NCBI GenBank assembly: GCA_017447865.1
Contig: JAFSMO010000034.1
Location: 1-64,000, forward strand
Reading direction: 5' to 3'
DNA: 64,000 nucleotides
Source of the DNA: Thermoguttaceae bacterium
GTDB lineage: Bacteria > Planctomycetota > Planctomycetia > Pirellulales > Thermoguttaceae
Positions 27,976 through 37,175 of the stretch are shown here, one piece after another. Position 1 is the first letter of the stretch. Each line of letters starts with the position of its first letter. Under the pieces are notes generated by a model, which was not told where the DNA came from, did not search any database, and worked only from the letters and a program-made list of their open reading frames with translations. Both the position numbers and the translations under genes were made by a program.

Positions 27976-28839
27976 TCACCAGCTTCCCGAGGCTCCGCCG
28001 CCGCCGAAACTTCCCCCGCCCCCGGAATAGCCGCCGCCAGAAGAGCCGCCCGATGAACCTCCCGACCATCCGCCTGATGAACCGCCTGAACCGCCAGAGC
28101 CGCCCGAATACGGGAACAAAAAGTCCAGATCGGGAGCCGGAAAGGGAATCCGGAACAGACGCAAAATCAGCCAGAGGATGAACCAGCACGGCAAAATGAT
28201 GAAGATTTTCGCCAGCGGCCAGAGAACCAGCCAGAGAATGGGCACGAAGAAGGCGATGAAAACGAGGACCCCGAGAAGAATCATCCAAATGGACTCTTCC
28301 TCCGGCGCGAGCTTGCGCCCCTCCGGGCTCATCAGCGAGTTTTTCGCCTCGACCGGGTCTCCCGTCACGAATTCCTGGACCTTTTCGACCGCGTAAATCG
28401 CACCGTCGGCGTACTTTTCCGCCTTGAAAAACGGGACCAGGGCACGGATCACGTCCCCCGCCCGCGCGTCGTTCACGGGACCTTCCCAGCCGCGGCCGAT
28501 TTCAAGCCGCATTTTGCTTTCCGGCACGACGAAAAGCAGGATCGCCCCGTCGTCTTTTCCGGCGTGGCCGATTTTCCAGGCGTCACCCAGCTTGATCCCG
28601 GCCTCCTCGATCGTGATCCCTCCGAGCGTCGGGAGCGTCGCGACGACCATCTGGCCGCCGGTCGCTTCCTCCAGTTTCAGGATCGTCTGCTCAATGCGCT
28701 GCGCGTCTTCCGGCGTGAAAACGCCGCCGGCGTCCACGACCCGACCGGTGAGCGTCGGGACCTGGAACTCCGCACGGGCGGTCGGGCAAAGAATCACCCA
28801 AAGGCCCAAAAGGCTAAAAAAGCTAAAAACGTTTTTCAT
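27976..28839 (-). CDS. TPM-domain membrane protein (YgcG/Psb32 family)
   Basis: A signal peptide (residues 1-24) is followed by a TPM domain (about 30-155; GRVVDAGGVFTPEDAQRIEQ, GKDDGAILLFVVPESKMRLEIGRG). A hydrophobic double segment (about 195-235) and a long Gly/Ser-rich tail (SGGSGGSSGGWSGG... ending GGASGSW) complete it, the standard layout of this family. It is coupled to the preceding lemA gene by a 4-base ATGA overlap. TPM and LemA proteins are frequent neighbours; their biochemical role in bacteria is still vague (envelope homeostasis). Confidence 0.85.
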   Translation of the reverse strand: MKNVFSFFSLLGLWVILCPTARAEFQVPTLTGRVVDAGGVFTPEDAQRIEQTILKLEEATGGQMVVATLPTLGGITIEEAGIKLGDAWKIGHAGKDDGAILLFVVPESKMRLEIGRGWEGPVNDARAGDVIRALVPFFKAEKYADGAIYAVEKVQEFVTGDPVEAKNSLMSPEGRKLAPEEESIWMILLGVLVFIAFFVPILWLVLWPLAKIFIILPCWFILWLILRLFRIPFPAPDLDFLFPYSGGSGGSGGSSGGWSGGSSGGSSGGGYSGGGGSFGGGGASGSW

Positions 28840-29411
28840 TTCTTTTCCTGAAAATCGACTTCCGGAACGTTCTGAACCGCTTCATGACCGGCGGGGACTT
28901 CATAAAATTCCGCCTTTTTAAGTCCCATCCTCGCGGCAAAAATGAAGCCCGGGAACTGGCGAATCGCGGAATTAAAGTCCTTCACCGCCCAATTGTACCG
29001 GGAACGAGCCACCGCGATCCGGTTTTCCGTCCCGGCCAGTTCGTCCTGAAGGCGCACGAACGCATCGACCGCTTTCAGGTCCGGGTAGTTTTCCGCGATG
29101 GCAAGCAAACGCCCCAAGGCCGAATTCATCTCGGCTTCCGCCTCCGCTTTTTCCCCGAGCGTTCCGGCTTTCAGAAGATTTTCACGGGATTTCGTGACTT
29201 CTTCGAAGATTTTCTCCTCGTGGGCCGCGTAGCCCTTCACCGTCGCGACCAGGTTGGGGATCAAATCCGCGCGACGCTGGAGCTGGGAATCAATTTCGCT
29301 CCACATTTCCCGGACCGTCTCGTCTTTGTGGATCAGCCCGTTGTAGGTCGTAAAGCCCCAACCCAAGAAAAGGATCAGAACGAGCAAAAGGAAAACGAAA
29401 AACCTTTTCAT
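28836..29411 (-). CDS. LemA family protein
   Basis: A single N-terminal transmembrane segment (FFVFLLLVLILFLGWGF) is followed by the coiled LemA helical bundle (VREMWSEIDSQLQRRADLIPNLVATVKGYA, shown here as one known family signature in parts). The end is KAEFYEVPAGHEAVQNVPEVDF, also typical. The start at 29411 is chosen because of AAGGAG just upstream and because the longer frame is the antisense-like tail of hemH. 191 residues, the usual size. Both ends overlap neighbours by four bases, so hemH, lemA and the TPM gene are translationally coupled. Confidence 0.9.
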   Translation of the reverse strand: MKRFFVFLLLVLILFLGWGFTTYNGLIHKDETVREMWSEIDSQLQRRADLIPNLVATVKGYAAHEEKIFEEVTKSRENLLKAGTLGEKAEAEAEMNSALGRLLAIAENYPDLKAVDAFVRLQDELAGTENRIAVARSRYNWAVKDFNSAIRQFPGFIFAARMGLKKAEFYEVPAGHEAVQNVPEVDFQEKK

Positions 29412-30289
29412 AAAAAACTCCTTTCCTGAAAAAAATGGAAAACCATCGCGCGGAATTCCGGCCGCAAGCCGACCGTCGGGACGCGGTAGACCTTCAGTCC
29501 GAGGGACTTGGCCAGCGTCCGCGCCTCCACGTCTAGATCGTACACCACTTCCATGTTCTCGAACGGGAAGCCGAACGGGATGAGCAAAAGCCGCGTCCTG
29601 GGGCCGTATTTGGCCGCGATTTCCCGAATCATTTCGGTCGTTTTCGGCTCCAGCCACGGAACCTCCCCCGACGCTGCGCTCTGCCACGCCAGATACGAAT
29701 CCACCGACGGAAAACGCGCTTTTACCGCTTCAAACGCCGTGCAGACAGCCGCCTCGTAACCGCTCCTTTGGGCCAGAGAAACCGGTAGGGAATGGACCGA
29801 AAAAAGCAGAACCGCCGGTTCCGAAAGCGCTTCAGAAATCACCTGCTCCTGCGCCTTCAAAAAGAGCGGATCCTCCGAAAACGGCGGGATGAAAGTCAAC
29901 TCCGGGCAGAAATCCATCCCGGCGCGAACGGACGCGAGTTTTTCGTGGTAGGCGGTCTGGTAGCCAACGAACGGCGCGGGAATCAGGACCATCGCATTCC
30001 GCCGCCCGTCCGAAACCATCTGACGAAGCGTTTTTTCAATCCCCGGCTCCGCGAAACAGGCGCCGAAATAGACCGGAATTTCCGGATTCTCGGCCCGCCA
30101 GAGACGCATGAATTCCCGGATCGCGCCGTTCATGGGACTCACCCCGCCGAAATGCGCGTAGTGGGCCTGAACCTCCGCCAGACGCTCCGCGGAGACCCGC
30201 CCGCCCGTCACGCTGCGGATGAAATCGGGGACCTCGGTCATGGACTCCGGCCCGCCGTAGGCGTAGATCAAAAGGGAATCGTAGGGCAT
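29408..30289 (-). CDS. hemH: Ferrochelatase
   Basis: Inserts iron into a porphyrin in the final steps of haem synthesis. Family marks are LLIYAYGGPESMTEVPDF at the start, the active-site His in LLFSVHSLPVSL, AWQSAASGEVPWLEP, and the conserved acid motif PFGFPFENMEVVYDLDVEA. At 293 residues it is slightly shorter than typical. Whether it uses coproporphyrin or protoporphyrin cannot be told from sequence. It lies 15 bases after the MBL gene and overlaps lemA by ATGA. A haem supply fits the multi-haem protein at 493-3717, but that is only context. Confidence 0.9.
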   Translation of the reverse strand: MPYDSLLIYAYGGPESMTEVPDFIRSVTGGRVSAERLAEVQAHYAHFGGVSPMNGAIREFMRLWRAENPEIPVYFGACFAEPGIEKTLRQMVSDGRRNAMVLIPAPFVGYQTAYHEKLASVRAGMDFCPELTFIPPFSEDPLFLKAQEQVISEALSEPAVLLFSVHSLPVSLAQRSGYEAAVCTAFEAVKARFPSVDSYLAWQSAASGEVPWLEPKTTEMIREIAAKYGPRTRLLLIPFGFPFENMEVVYDLDVEARTLAKSLGLKVYRVPTVGLRPEFRAMVFHFFQERSFL

Positions 30290-30304
30290 ACGCTCAAAAA
30301 ACGG

Positions 30305-31066
30305 TTAAATCTCGATCAGGTCGGAGCACGCGAAATGATGCGCCAAATCGCATTCGAACTCCTGGCCTATAATTTTGCGGTGCGTTTCCATGACCAGTTC
30401 CTCCGTATTGTTCTCGTTGGAAATGTGGCCCAGCAAAACGCGCTCCAGCCGACCGCCGTGTTCGGCGAGCAGATGGGCGGATTCCTCGTTGGAAAGATGG
30501 CCCGCGGAGGACTGGATCCGCTTCTTCGCCCACGGCGTGTAAAACCCGTTCCGCAGCATTTCCGGGTCGTAATTGCTCTCGAGCAGCACCCCGTCCAGCG
30601 AGTCGAGGACTTGCGGAAGCGCCGGGAAAACGCAGCCCAAATCGGTGCAGATCCCGAACCGTTTCCGGCCGTCATCGACCACAAAGCACACTCCGTCCGC
30701 CGCGTCGTGGGTCGTGGAGATCGCCTCGATCCAGAGGTTTTTGAACTGGAACCGCGTGTTGGAGCAGAAATGCTCGACGTTTCCCGGGACTTTGATCCCT
30801 TTTCCGCGCACCGCCTCGCACGTGCGGAGCGTCATCCAGACCGGGATTTTGAACTTTCGGTGGAACGTGTTCACACTCGACGTGTGGTCGAAGTGGTCGT
30901 GCGTCACGAAAAGCGCGTCGGCCGACTTTATATCGATCCCGAAGGCCGAAAGCCGGTTTTGGGCGCAGACGCCGCTGATCCCCGCGTCGAAAAGGAGGCG
31001 CGTCCCGCCGCTTTCGACGTAAATGCAGTTCCCGCTGCTCCCGGATTGAAGGGCGATGATTTTCAT
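30305..31066 (-). CDS. MBL-fold metallo-hydrolase (YycJ/WalJ-like)
   Basis: The start at 31066 (MKIIALQSGSSGNCIYVES) is preceded by GAGG and matches the usual N-terminus of the YycJ group; the longer frame is not supported. The metal-binding motif HDHFDH is present near residue 58, with later ligands TTHDAADG, CTDLG and GHISNEN. These enzymes are metal-dependent nucleases or phosphodiesterases, and WalJ is linked to cell-wall signalling or DNA repair in Firmicutes. First gene of the MBL-hemH-lemA-TPM operon. 253 residues, the normal length. Confidence 0.85.
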   Translation of the reverse strand: MKIIALQSGSSGNCIYVESGGTRLLFDAGISGVCAQNRLSAFGIDIKSADALFVTHDHFDHTSSVNTFHRKFKIPVWMTLRTCEAVRGKGIKVPGNVEHFCSNTRFQFKNLWIEAISTTHDAADGVCFVVDDGRKRFGICTDLGCVFPALPQVLDSLDGVLLESNYDPEMLRNGFYTPWAKKRIQSSAGHLSNEESAHLLAEHGGRLERVLLGHISNENNTEELVMETHRKIIGQEFECDLAHHFACSDLIEI

Positions 31067-31111
31067 TTGCCTCAAAACTGAAATCTGGACCGGCGCAAAA
31101 AAAGACTTTAC

Positions 31112-31145
31112 ACAAAAAAACCCGTCCAGCATAACCGAACGGGTT
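31112..31145 (-). terminator. Terminator of the tRNA-Leu gene
   Basis: On the minus strand AACCCGT (31145-31139) pairs with ACGGGTT (31125-31119) and is followed by TTTTTG. It separates the tRNA from the MBL gene. Confidence 0.85.
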
Positions 31146-31148
31146 GGA

Positions 31149-31233
31149 TGCGGAAAACAGGACTTGAACCTGCATGAAATCAGCTTTCACCAGGCCCTCA
31201 ACCTGGCGCGTCTACCAATTCCGCCATTTCCGC
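31149..31233 (-). tRNA. tRNA-Leu (anticodon GAG)
   Basis: 85 bases with acceptor stem GCGGAAA/TTTTCCGC and discriminator A, D-arm TGGCGGAATTGGTAGACGC, anticodon stem CCAGG/CCTGG with loop TTGAGGG, a class II long variable arm (TGAAAGCTGATTTCATG region) and a TTCAAGT T-loop. The CCA end is not encoded. Coordinates were worked out from the acceptor pairing. Confidence 0.95.
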
Positions 31234-31274
31234 GATTGGTCCCACTGACGACCGCTCGTCAATGATTGAACTAT

Positions 31275-31302
31275 ACTATACCACAGAATAAAAAACCGTC
31301 AA
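31275..31302 (-). promoter_or_regulatory. Promoter of tRNA-Leu
   Basis: On the minus strand TTGACG (31302-31297), a 16-base spacer, then TATAGT (31280-31275). Confidence 0.7.
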
Positions 31303-31347
31303 GGGGGGCGGAGGGAAAAAAAGGAAAATTTTTCCCGGAGAATTTTG

Positions 31348-31565
31348 GAGTGCGGCAATACAGAAGCCGAAGGCTTCCTTTGCCGCTTTCACTTAGCGAC
31401 CGAAAAACAGGAAGGTAAAAAAAGGGTTTTCACGTGGGAAAAGTCCAGCGTGCTTCAGCGGCAAACGCCTCTCCGAGGCGGTATTGCCGCAAGGGAAAGC
31501 GGTGAATGTCGCTTACGCGACTGTATCACCGCACTCCGAAAGACGACGCTTCGCGTCGTCGCCGC
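31348..31565. repeat. Long composite inverted repeat F, copy 1
   Basis: GGAGTGCGG near 31348 pairs with CCGCACTCC ending near 31538. Inside are smaller inverted segments (GCGGCAATAC with GTATTGCCGC; GAAGCC/GGCTTC; GCCTC/GAGGC), and an ACGACGCTTCGCGTCGT hairpin follows at about 31552-31565. It fills most of the gap between tRNA-Leu and acnA. A related but shorter palindrome is at 58995-59093. The 83-codon open frame here is not considered a gene. Confidence 0.65.
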
Positions 31566-31571
31566 CCCCGC

Positions 31572-31599
31572 TGGAAATTTTCTGAAAACGTGGTAAAAT
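31572..31599 (+). promoter_or_regulatory. Promoter of acnA
   Basis: TGGAAA (31572-31577), a 16-base spacer, then TAAAAT (31594-31599). The match is weaker than the other promoters. Confidence 0.45.
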
Positions 31600-31643
31600 A
31601 AGCGGGTCTTTTTGATCCTTTTCACTTTACACTGGAGAAACTC

Positions 31644-34382
31644 ATGGAAAATCACAAGAAAATCGATCCGTTCCACGCTCGCGCCGCCTTCGGGACCGGC
31701 ACGGGGGAAGCCGTCATGTACCGTCTGTCCGCGCTCGAGTCCATCACCGATCTGGAGAAACTCCCGTACTCCATCCGGATTTTGCTCGAAGCCGCGCTTC
31801 GGAACTGCGATGATTTTGAGGTCACGGAACAGGACATTCGGAACATCGCGAACTGGACGCCGAACGGTCCGCGCATGGAGATCCCGTTCAAGCCCGCCCG
31901 CGTGATTTTGCAGGACTTCACCGGCGTGCCGTGCGTCGTGGACCTGGCCGCCATGCGCGGAGCCATGGAGCGTCTGGGCGGCGACACGAAAAAGATCAAC
32001 CCGCTGATCCCGGTCGATCTGGTGATCGACCACTCGGTCCAGACCGACTTTTTCGGGACGTGCGACGCGTTTGCGAAGAACCTCCAGATGGAGTTCCACC
32101 GCAACTCGGAGCGTTACGCGCTGCTCCGCTGGGCGCAGAAATCGCTCGCGAATTTCCGGGCCGTCCCGCCGAGCATGGGAATCATTCACCAGATCAACCT
32201 CGAGTACCTCGCCAAGTGTGTGTTCCTCCAGAAGGATGAAAACGGCGAAGACGTCGCGTTCCCCGACACGCTGGTCGGAACCGACTCGCACACGGTCATG
32301 ATCAACGGGCTGGGCGTACTCGGCTGGGGCGTCGGCGGGATCGAGGCGGAGGCCGTCATGCTGGGCCAGCCGCTCTACATGCTCCTGCCGGACGTCATCG
32401 GCGTGAACCTCACCGGGAAGCTCCGCCCCGGGATCACCGCGACCGATCTGGTCCTCACGATCACCGAAATGCTCCGGAAAGAGGGCGTGGTCGGGAAATT
32501 CGTCGAGTACTTCGGCGACGGCGTCCCGACGATGAAGCTGGCCGACCGCGCCACCATCGCGAACATGGGGCCGGAATACGGCGCGACCATGGGCTTCTTC
32601 CCCATCGACGCCCAGACGATCGACTACCTGCGCCAGACCGGCCGCAGCGAGGCGGAAGTCGCTCTGGTCGAAAACTACACGAAAGCGCAGAAACTCTTCC
32701 GCACGCCGGACGCGCCGACGCCGGAATACACGAAAGTGCTGACGCTCGACCTTTCGACCGTCGAGCCGTGCCTCGCGGGGCCGAAACGGCCGCAGGACCG
32801 CGTGCTTCTTTCCCAAATGAAGGCAAAATTCGCGGAATCCCTGGCCGCCCCGGTCGAAAAGCGTGGTTTTGCGCTCGACGCCGACGCCGCCAAACGGACT
32901 GGAACGGTCGCGAACGCGGACGGCTCTGAAAGCACCATCGGGCACGGCGCCGTGGTCATCGCCTCGATCACGTCCTGCACGAACACGAGCAACCCGGGCG
33001 TCATGCTCGCCGCCGGCCTTCTGGCAAAGCACGCGGTCGAAAAGGGCCTGAAATCGAAGCCGTGGGTGAAGACTTCGCTTGCTCCCGGAAGCCGCGTCGT
33101 GACCGACTACCTGAACAAAGCGGGCCTGAGCGACTCGCTCGACCAGCTCGGTTTCAACACGGTGGGCTACGGCTGCCTGACCTGCATTGGGAACAGCGGC
33201 CAGGTCATTGAAAACGTCGGAAAAGCCATCACGGAAAACGAGCTCGTCGCGGCGGCGGTCGTGAGCGGAAACCGGAATTTCGAGGGGCGCGTGAACCCGC
33301 TCGTGAAGGCGAATTACCTCGCCAGCCCGCCGCTGGTCGTGGCCTATGCGCTGGCCGGGACGGTCGATTTCGACTTTGAAAACGATCCGCTCGGAACGGA
33401 CGCGAACGGCCAGCCGGTCTTCCTGCGCGACATTTTCCCGACGAACGAGGAGATCGCCGCGGCCGAAAAAGCGTCGGTCCTGCCCGAAATGTTCACCCAG
33501 CGGTACTCGAGCGTTTTCGAGTGCGACGCCAGCACGACGGACGAAGGAATGAAACGCTGGAACGCGATCCCGGCCGGGGATTCCGACCTTTTCCCGTGGG
33601 ACCTGAAGAGCACGTACATTCAGGAACCGCCGTTCATGACCGAAATGACGGCCGCCTACGACGCGGAGAAAGACTACTCGATCCGCTCGGCCCGCGTTTT
33701 GCTGGCGCTGGGCGACTCGATCACGACCGACCACATTTCCCCCGCCGGCGCGATCAAGAAGGACTCGCCCGCCGGTCTGTTCCTCCAGCAGAACGGCGTC
33801 GATCAGAAGGAGTTCAACAGTTACGGCTCCCGCCGCGGAAATGATCGCGTGATGACCCGCGGAACTTTCGCGAATATTCGCCTGCGGAACCTTCTGGCTC
33901 CCGGCACGGAAGGCGGCGTCACGCGCTTCATGCCCTCCGGCGAGCAAATGTCCGTTTACGATGCGGCCGTGAAATACCGCGAGGAAAACGTCCCGCTCAT
34001 CGTTCTGGCCGGGGCGGAATACGGGACCGGCTCCAGCCGCGACTGGGCCGCCAAGGGCGCGTGCCTGCTCGGCGTGCGGGCGGTCATCGCGCAGAGCTAC
34101 GAGCGCATCCACCGCAGCAATCTGGTCGGGATGGGCGTTTTACCGCTCCAGTTCCAGAACGGCGAGTCGTGGCAGTCGCTGGGTCTGACGGGCGAGGAGG
34201 TCTTCGACATTCAGTTCGACATGAAATCGCTGAAACCCGCGCAGACGCTGACCGTGACGGCGAAAAAAGCCGACGGGACGGAAATCACGTTCAACACGAC
34301 GGTCCGGATCGACACGCCGGTCGAGATCGAGTACTACCGGAACGGCGGGATCCTTCAGACGGTCCTGCGGAAACTGCTCTGA
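31644..34382 (+). CDS. acnA: Aconitate hydratase A
   Basis: Interconverts citrate and isocitrate via cis-aconitate in the TCA cycle (cytoplasm). The 912-residue length and order of parts match the AcnA/IRP type: [37 protein letters not shown] when read in parts, then the [4Fe-4S] cysteines in [12 protein letters not shown] and [11 protein letters not shown], and the C-terminal swivelling domain with [22 protein letters not shown] precedes the ATG. It is monocistronic, followed after 30 bases by inverted repeat D. Confidence 0.97.
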   Translation: MENHKKIDPFHARAAFGTGTGEAVMYRLSALESITDLEKLPYSIRILLEAALRNCDDFEVTEQDIRNIANWTPNGPRMEIPFKPARVILQDFTGVPCVVDLAAMRGAMERLGGDTKKINPLIPVDLVIDHSVQTDFFGTCDAFAKNLQMEFHRNSERYALLRWAQKSLANFRAVPPSMGIIHQINLEYLAKCVFLQKDENGEDVAFPDTLVGTDSHTVMINGLGVLGWGVGGIEAEAVMLGQPLYMLLPDVIGVNLTGKLRPGITATDLVLTITEMLRKEGVVGKFVEYFGDGVPTMKLADRATIANMGPEYGATMGFFPIDAQTIDYLRQTGRSEAEVALVENYTKAQKLFRTPDAPTPEYTKVLTLDLSTVEPCLAGPKRPQDRVLLSQMKAKFAESLAAPVEKRGFALDADAAKRTGTVANADGSESTIGHGAVVIASITSCTNTSNPGVMLAAGLLAKHAVEKGLKSKPWVKTSLAPGSRVVTDYLNKAGLSDSLDQLGFNTVGYGCLTCIGNSGQVIENVGKAITENELVAAAVVSGNRNFEGRVNPLVKANYLASPPLVVAYALAGTVDFDFENDPLGTDANGQPVFLRDIFPTNEEIAAAEKASVLPEMFTQRYSSVFECDASTTDEGMKRWNAIPAGDSDLFPWDLKSTYIQEPPFMTEMTAAYDAEKDYSIRSARVLLALGDSITTDHISPAGAIKKDSPAGLFLQQNGVDQKEFNSYGSRRGNDRVMTRGTFANIRLRNLLAPGTEGGVTRFMPSGEQMSVYDAAVKYREENVPLIVLAGAEYGTGSSRDWAAKGACLLGVRAVIAQSYERIHRSNLVGMGVLPLQFQNGESWQSLGLTGEEVFDIQFDMKSLKPAQTLTVTAKKADGTEITFNTTVRIDTPVEIEYYRNGGILQTVLRKLL

Positions 34383-34411
34383 CGGAAAACCGGAACCGCT
34401 TCCGGATTTCA

Positions 34412-34530
34412 TTTAAACACGGATTTCCACGGATTAAAAGGATTCAAAGGATTTTTTCAGAAAAGAACTTTCACCTCCTTCTTTAAAAATCCGTGAAAAT
34501 CCTTCCAATCCGTGGAAATCCGTGTTTAAA
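34412..34530. repeat. Inverted repeat D, copy 2
   Basis: The left arm TTTAAACACGGATTTCCACG and the right arm 34486-34530 are complementary. It is very similar to the copy at 26208-26333 in arm sequence but differs in the loop. It lies between acnA and the queD-like gene. Confidence 0.85.
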
Positions 34531-34640
34531 TCACGCGTTGAGGCGGGACGGGGCTGGTGTTTCGCCCAAACCTTTTCTTTCTTTTCACTCTTTTGGTTTC
34601 GATTTTTATGAAAAAATCCTTCAAAAGCCCCTCTGCGCCC

Positions 34641-34668
34641 TTGAATTTCTGGCGGATTCTTCTATAAT
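34641..34668 (+). promoter_or_regulatory. Promoter of the queD-like gene
   Basis: TTGAAT (34641-34646), a 16-base spacer, then TATAAT (34663-34668). Confidence 0.7.
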
Positions 34669-34703
34669 AAAAAAAACGTCCTTTTCTCAAGTTGGAGCCC
34701 ACC

Positions 34704-35429
34704 ATGGAAAAAACGTTCAAAATCCGCCTGGATACCGCGTCGCAGACGTTTTCCGCCGCGCATTTCATCACTTACGATTCGAACCACTGCGAGCCGCTGC
34801 ACGGGCACGATTTTCACTGCACGGTCGAGCTGGAGCAGCCGCTGAACGCCGCCGGGTACGTCGTGGATTTTGTCCCATTTTCCGAAAGTCTGCATGAAAT
34901 TCTGAAAAAGCTGGACCACAAAACGCTCCTGCAGGGGGAAAACCCGAAATTCAAGTTCACGATGACCGAAAAAGAGCCGGAGGAGACGCCCGGCACGATG
35001 GACTGGCTGAACCGCGTCGGCGGGTGGCTCTCGTCGGTGAACGAGTACAAAGACCCGGAAAAGGAACTGACCTCGGACGATTACTTCCAGAAAATGGCCC
35101 AGATGGTCAGCGCGAGCGTCAACCCGGCCAAAGAATCGGTTCCGGAAGATGAAACGGAATCCGCGAAAGCCGACGAGATCTCAAACGGCATGGCCCCGAT
35201 GGAGGTCGAGCTGGAAGTGCGTTTCGGGACGCGCCGGTGGGTTTTCCCGCTCGAGGAATGCGTCATTCTGCCGATCTTCAACACGACGGCGGAACTTCTG
35301 GCCGCGTACATCGCCGAGCAGCTCACGCAGACCACCCCACTGGCGGACTGCCAATGGACCCGCCTGACGGTCGAGGTGGAAGAAGCGCCAGGAATGAAGG
35401 GCGTGTGCGAGATCTTGAACCGTCAGTAG
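34704..35429 (+). CDS. 6-pyruvoyltetrahydropterin synthase / QueD-family protein with a large insertion
   Basis: The start at 34704 follows GGAG by seven bases. Zinc ligands His20 (FSAAH), His33 and His35 (LHGHDFH) and the usual nucleophile Cys29 (CxxxHGH) are present, then LDHKTL and, near the end, FNTTAELLAAYIAEQL and VEVEEAPG. About 95 residues of acidic, low-homology sequence interrupt the fold between LDHKTL and the NTTAE helix, giving 241 residues rather than about 120-140. Known members make 6-carboxytetrahydropterin (queuosine pathway) or tetrahydrobiopterin precursors; which one is unclear. Its stop codon abuts the stop of convergent uppP with no spacer. Confidence 0.75.
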   Translation: MEKTFKIRLDTASQTFSAAHFITYDSNHCEPLHGHDFHCTVELEQPLNAAGYVVDFVPFSESLHEILKKLDHKTLLQGENPKFKFTMTEKEPEETPGTMDWLNRVGGWLSSVNEYKDPEKELTSDDYFQKMAQMVSASVNPAKESVPEDETESAKADEISNGMAPMEVELEVRFGTRRWVFPLEECVILPIFNTTAELLAAYIAEQLTQTTPLADCQWTRLTVEVEEAPGMKGVCEILNRQ

Positions 35430-36251
35430 TCACAAAACCAGCATCAAAATCCCCACGGGGATCAAATAAACCGCGAACCAGCCGATGCACCGCGTGCGCA
35501 GGATCTTCACCAGAAGCGCCAGCGAGCAAAGGCTCACGACGAAACAAACCACGAACGAAATGGAAAGCGGCAAGACGCCAACGCTCGGGGGAACGCCGTT
35601 TTTCAGGAGTTTCAGGACTTCGACTGCTCCCGCCGCTCCGATGGCCGGAATCGCCAGCAGGAACGAAAACGATCCCGCCTGCTGCCGGGTCAGCCCCGCC
35701 TGAAGGCCGGCCGTGATCGTCGAGCCGCTTCGGGAAAGTCCCGGCAAAACCGCCAGCGCCTGCACGCAGCCGATCCCAAACGCGCGCAGCGGGGAGAGCG
35801 TCTTCAGATTGCGCCGCCGCTTTTTCTCGTGCATCATTTTCGGGTCCTGACGGGAAAGTTTCTGGGCGAGGATCAAAAGCCCTGCCGTCACGAGCATCAT
35901 GGCGCCCGTCACCTGCACGCTCTGGAGGATCGCGTCGAACTCTTCCTCAAAGAAGACTTTCGCCAAAATGCCGACGATCCCGACCGGGATGGTCCCGAAA
36001 AACAGAAGTTTCACGAGATTCCAGTCCTTTCCCTTGAGCATCCGAAGCACCGGCTGCCAGTAGTAGCACAGAATCGCCAGGAGCGACGCCAGATGAAGCA
36101 AAATCTCCAGCATCACGGGCTCCTCAAGCGCCCCCCAGCCGACGCGGGCGAAAATCTGGTTCAAAAACGCCAAATGGCCCGAGGAACTGACCGGCAAAAA
36201 CTCCGTAATTCCCTGAAGGATCGCCATGAAAATGGTTTGAAGGTAAATCAT
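35430..36251 (-). CDS. uppP: Undecaprenyl-diphosphatase
   Basis: An integral membrane enzyme that recycles undecaprenyl pyrophosphate for peptidoglycan and other wall polymers. Signature motifs are QGITEFLPVSSSGHL near the N-terminus and LPGLSRSGSTITAGL in the second half, with multiple hydrophobic segments throughout 273 residues. It lies 35 bases behind rsmD and is probably cotranscribed with it. Its presence is consistent with a conventional peptidoglycan pathway in this organism. Confidence 0.95.
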   Translation of the reverse strand: MIYLQTIFMAILQGITEFLPVSSSGHLAFLNQIFARVGWGALEEPVMLEILLHLASLLAILCYYWQPVLRMLKGKDWNLVKLLFFGTIPVGIVGILAKVFFEEEFDAILQSVQVTGAMMLVTAGLLILAQKLSRQDPKMMHEKKRRRNLKTLSPLRAFGIGCVQALAVLPGLSRSGSTITAGLQAGLTRQQAGSFSFLLAIPAIGAAGAVEVLKLLKNGVPPSVGVLPLSISFVVCFVVSLCSLALLVKILRTRCIGWFAVYLIPVGILMLVL

Positions 36252-36286
36252 CCTGAAAATCCGTTTCCTGAATTAAATCGTTTTTC

Positions 36287-36988
36287 TCATCCCTCTTTTT
36301 TCTGGAGGATCCCCAGAACCGCCGGCGGGTACTCGCGAATGTCCCACTGGCCGAACGATTCCAGCGCCGACCAGTCGAACGTCGTGTCCGACTCCACGAC
36401 CAGAACACTCTGTGACGGCGCCTGAGCGTACAGGCCATTCAGGAGGTCCAAAAGGTCCTCCAGCCGCTCCTGGAAGAAAAAATACGGCGGCGAGCAAAAA
36501 ATGAGCCACGGGTGGTCTTTCGGAAGCGCCTGCTCCTTTTTGTAATGCAGAAAAACGTCCCCGGCAAAAACCTGAGCCTGCGCCTCAAGCCCCAGCGACG
36601 CGATATTCTGTCGGATGATCCGGACCGTGGGAAAATGCTGCTCGGTGAAAACCGCCCCGACGGCCCCGCGGCTGAGGGCCTCCAGCCCCAGAGCGCCGGT
36701 TCCGCCGAAAAGGTCCAGAACGAACGAGTCTTTCACGTACGAATGGATCAGATTAAACGCCGCCTCGCGGACCCGGTCTTTCATCGGGCGCAGACGCCGG
36801 TCGCCCAGGTAGCTCAATTTGCTTCCGCGAAATTTTCCTCCGATGATGCGCAAACCGACCGGATCGACTTCCATCGAGTACGACCCCACGTTTCGGCCCG
36901 CTTTTCGGGAAGCGTTCCCCGGGGAGGTCGATTTCTTTGCGGATTTTCCGGGAACAAACTGCGCTTTCTTGGGATTGGGTCTGGCCAT
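36287..36988 (-). CDS. rsmD: 16S rRNA (guanine966-N2)-methyltransferase
   Basis: Methylates G966 of 16S rRNA using S-adenosylmethionine. The start at 36988 (MARPNPKK) is supported by AAGGAA six bases upstream and gives 233 residues. A basic N-terminal extension of about 40 residues precedes the family start LRIIGGKFRGSKL and RLRPMKDRVREAAFN. The SAM-binding motif is LDLFGGTGALGLEALSRGA. Motif IV reads CSPPYFF rather than the usual DPPY/F, a Ser in place of Asp. First gene of a pair with uppP. Confidence 0.9.
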   Translation of the reverse strand: MARPNPKKAQFVPGKSAKKSTSPGNASRKAGRNVGSYSMEVDPVGLRIIGGKFRGSKLSYLGDRRLRPMKDRVREAAFNLIHSYVKDSFVLDLFGGTGALGLEALSRGAVGAVFTEQHFPTVRIIRQNIASLGLEAQAQVFAGDVFLHYKKEQALPKDHPWLIFCSPPYFFFQERLEDLLDLLNGLYAQAPSQSVLVVESDTTFDWSALESFGQWDIREYPPAVLGILQKKEG

Positions 36989-37175
36989 TAACGGTTCCTT
37001 CTGGCTGACATACTGCTTTCTGTTTCTTTTAAATAATACACAAAAAATCAATTTCTGGAAAGATGAACTCCCATTTTTTTCAGGAAAAAGCCCACAAAGA
37101 AAGCGTTTCCCAACAAAAAACGCGGCCAAATCTTGACCGCGTCTGAATTCAATTCCTCATTGAATCAAAATTTGA

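Noticed and set aside
28836..29687. A 283-residue version of the LemA protein
   Set aside because: The extra 92 residues are out-of-frame hemH sequence of shadow composition. The start at 29411 has a good ribosome-binding site and the correct LemA N-terminus.
31345..31596. Small 83-codon open frame between tRNA-Leu and acnA
   Set aside because: It lies within a palindromic repeat, has no ribosome-binding site and its product has no coding character.
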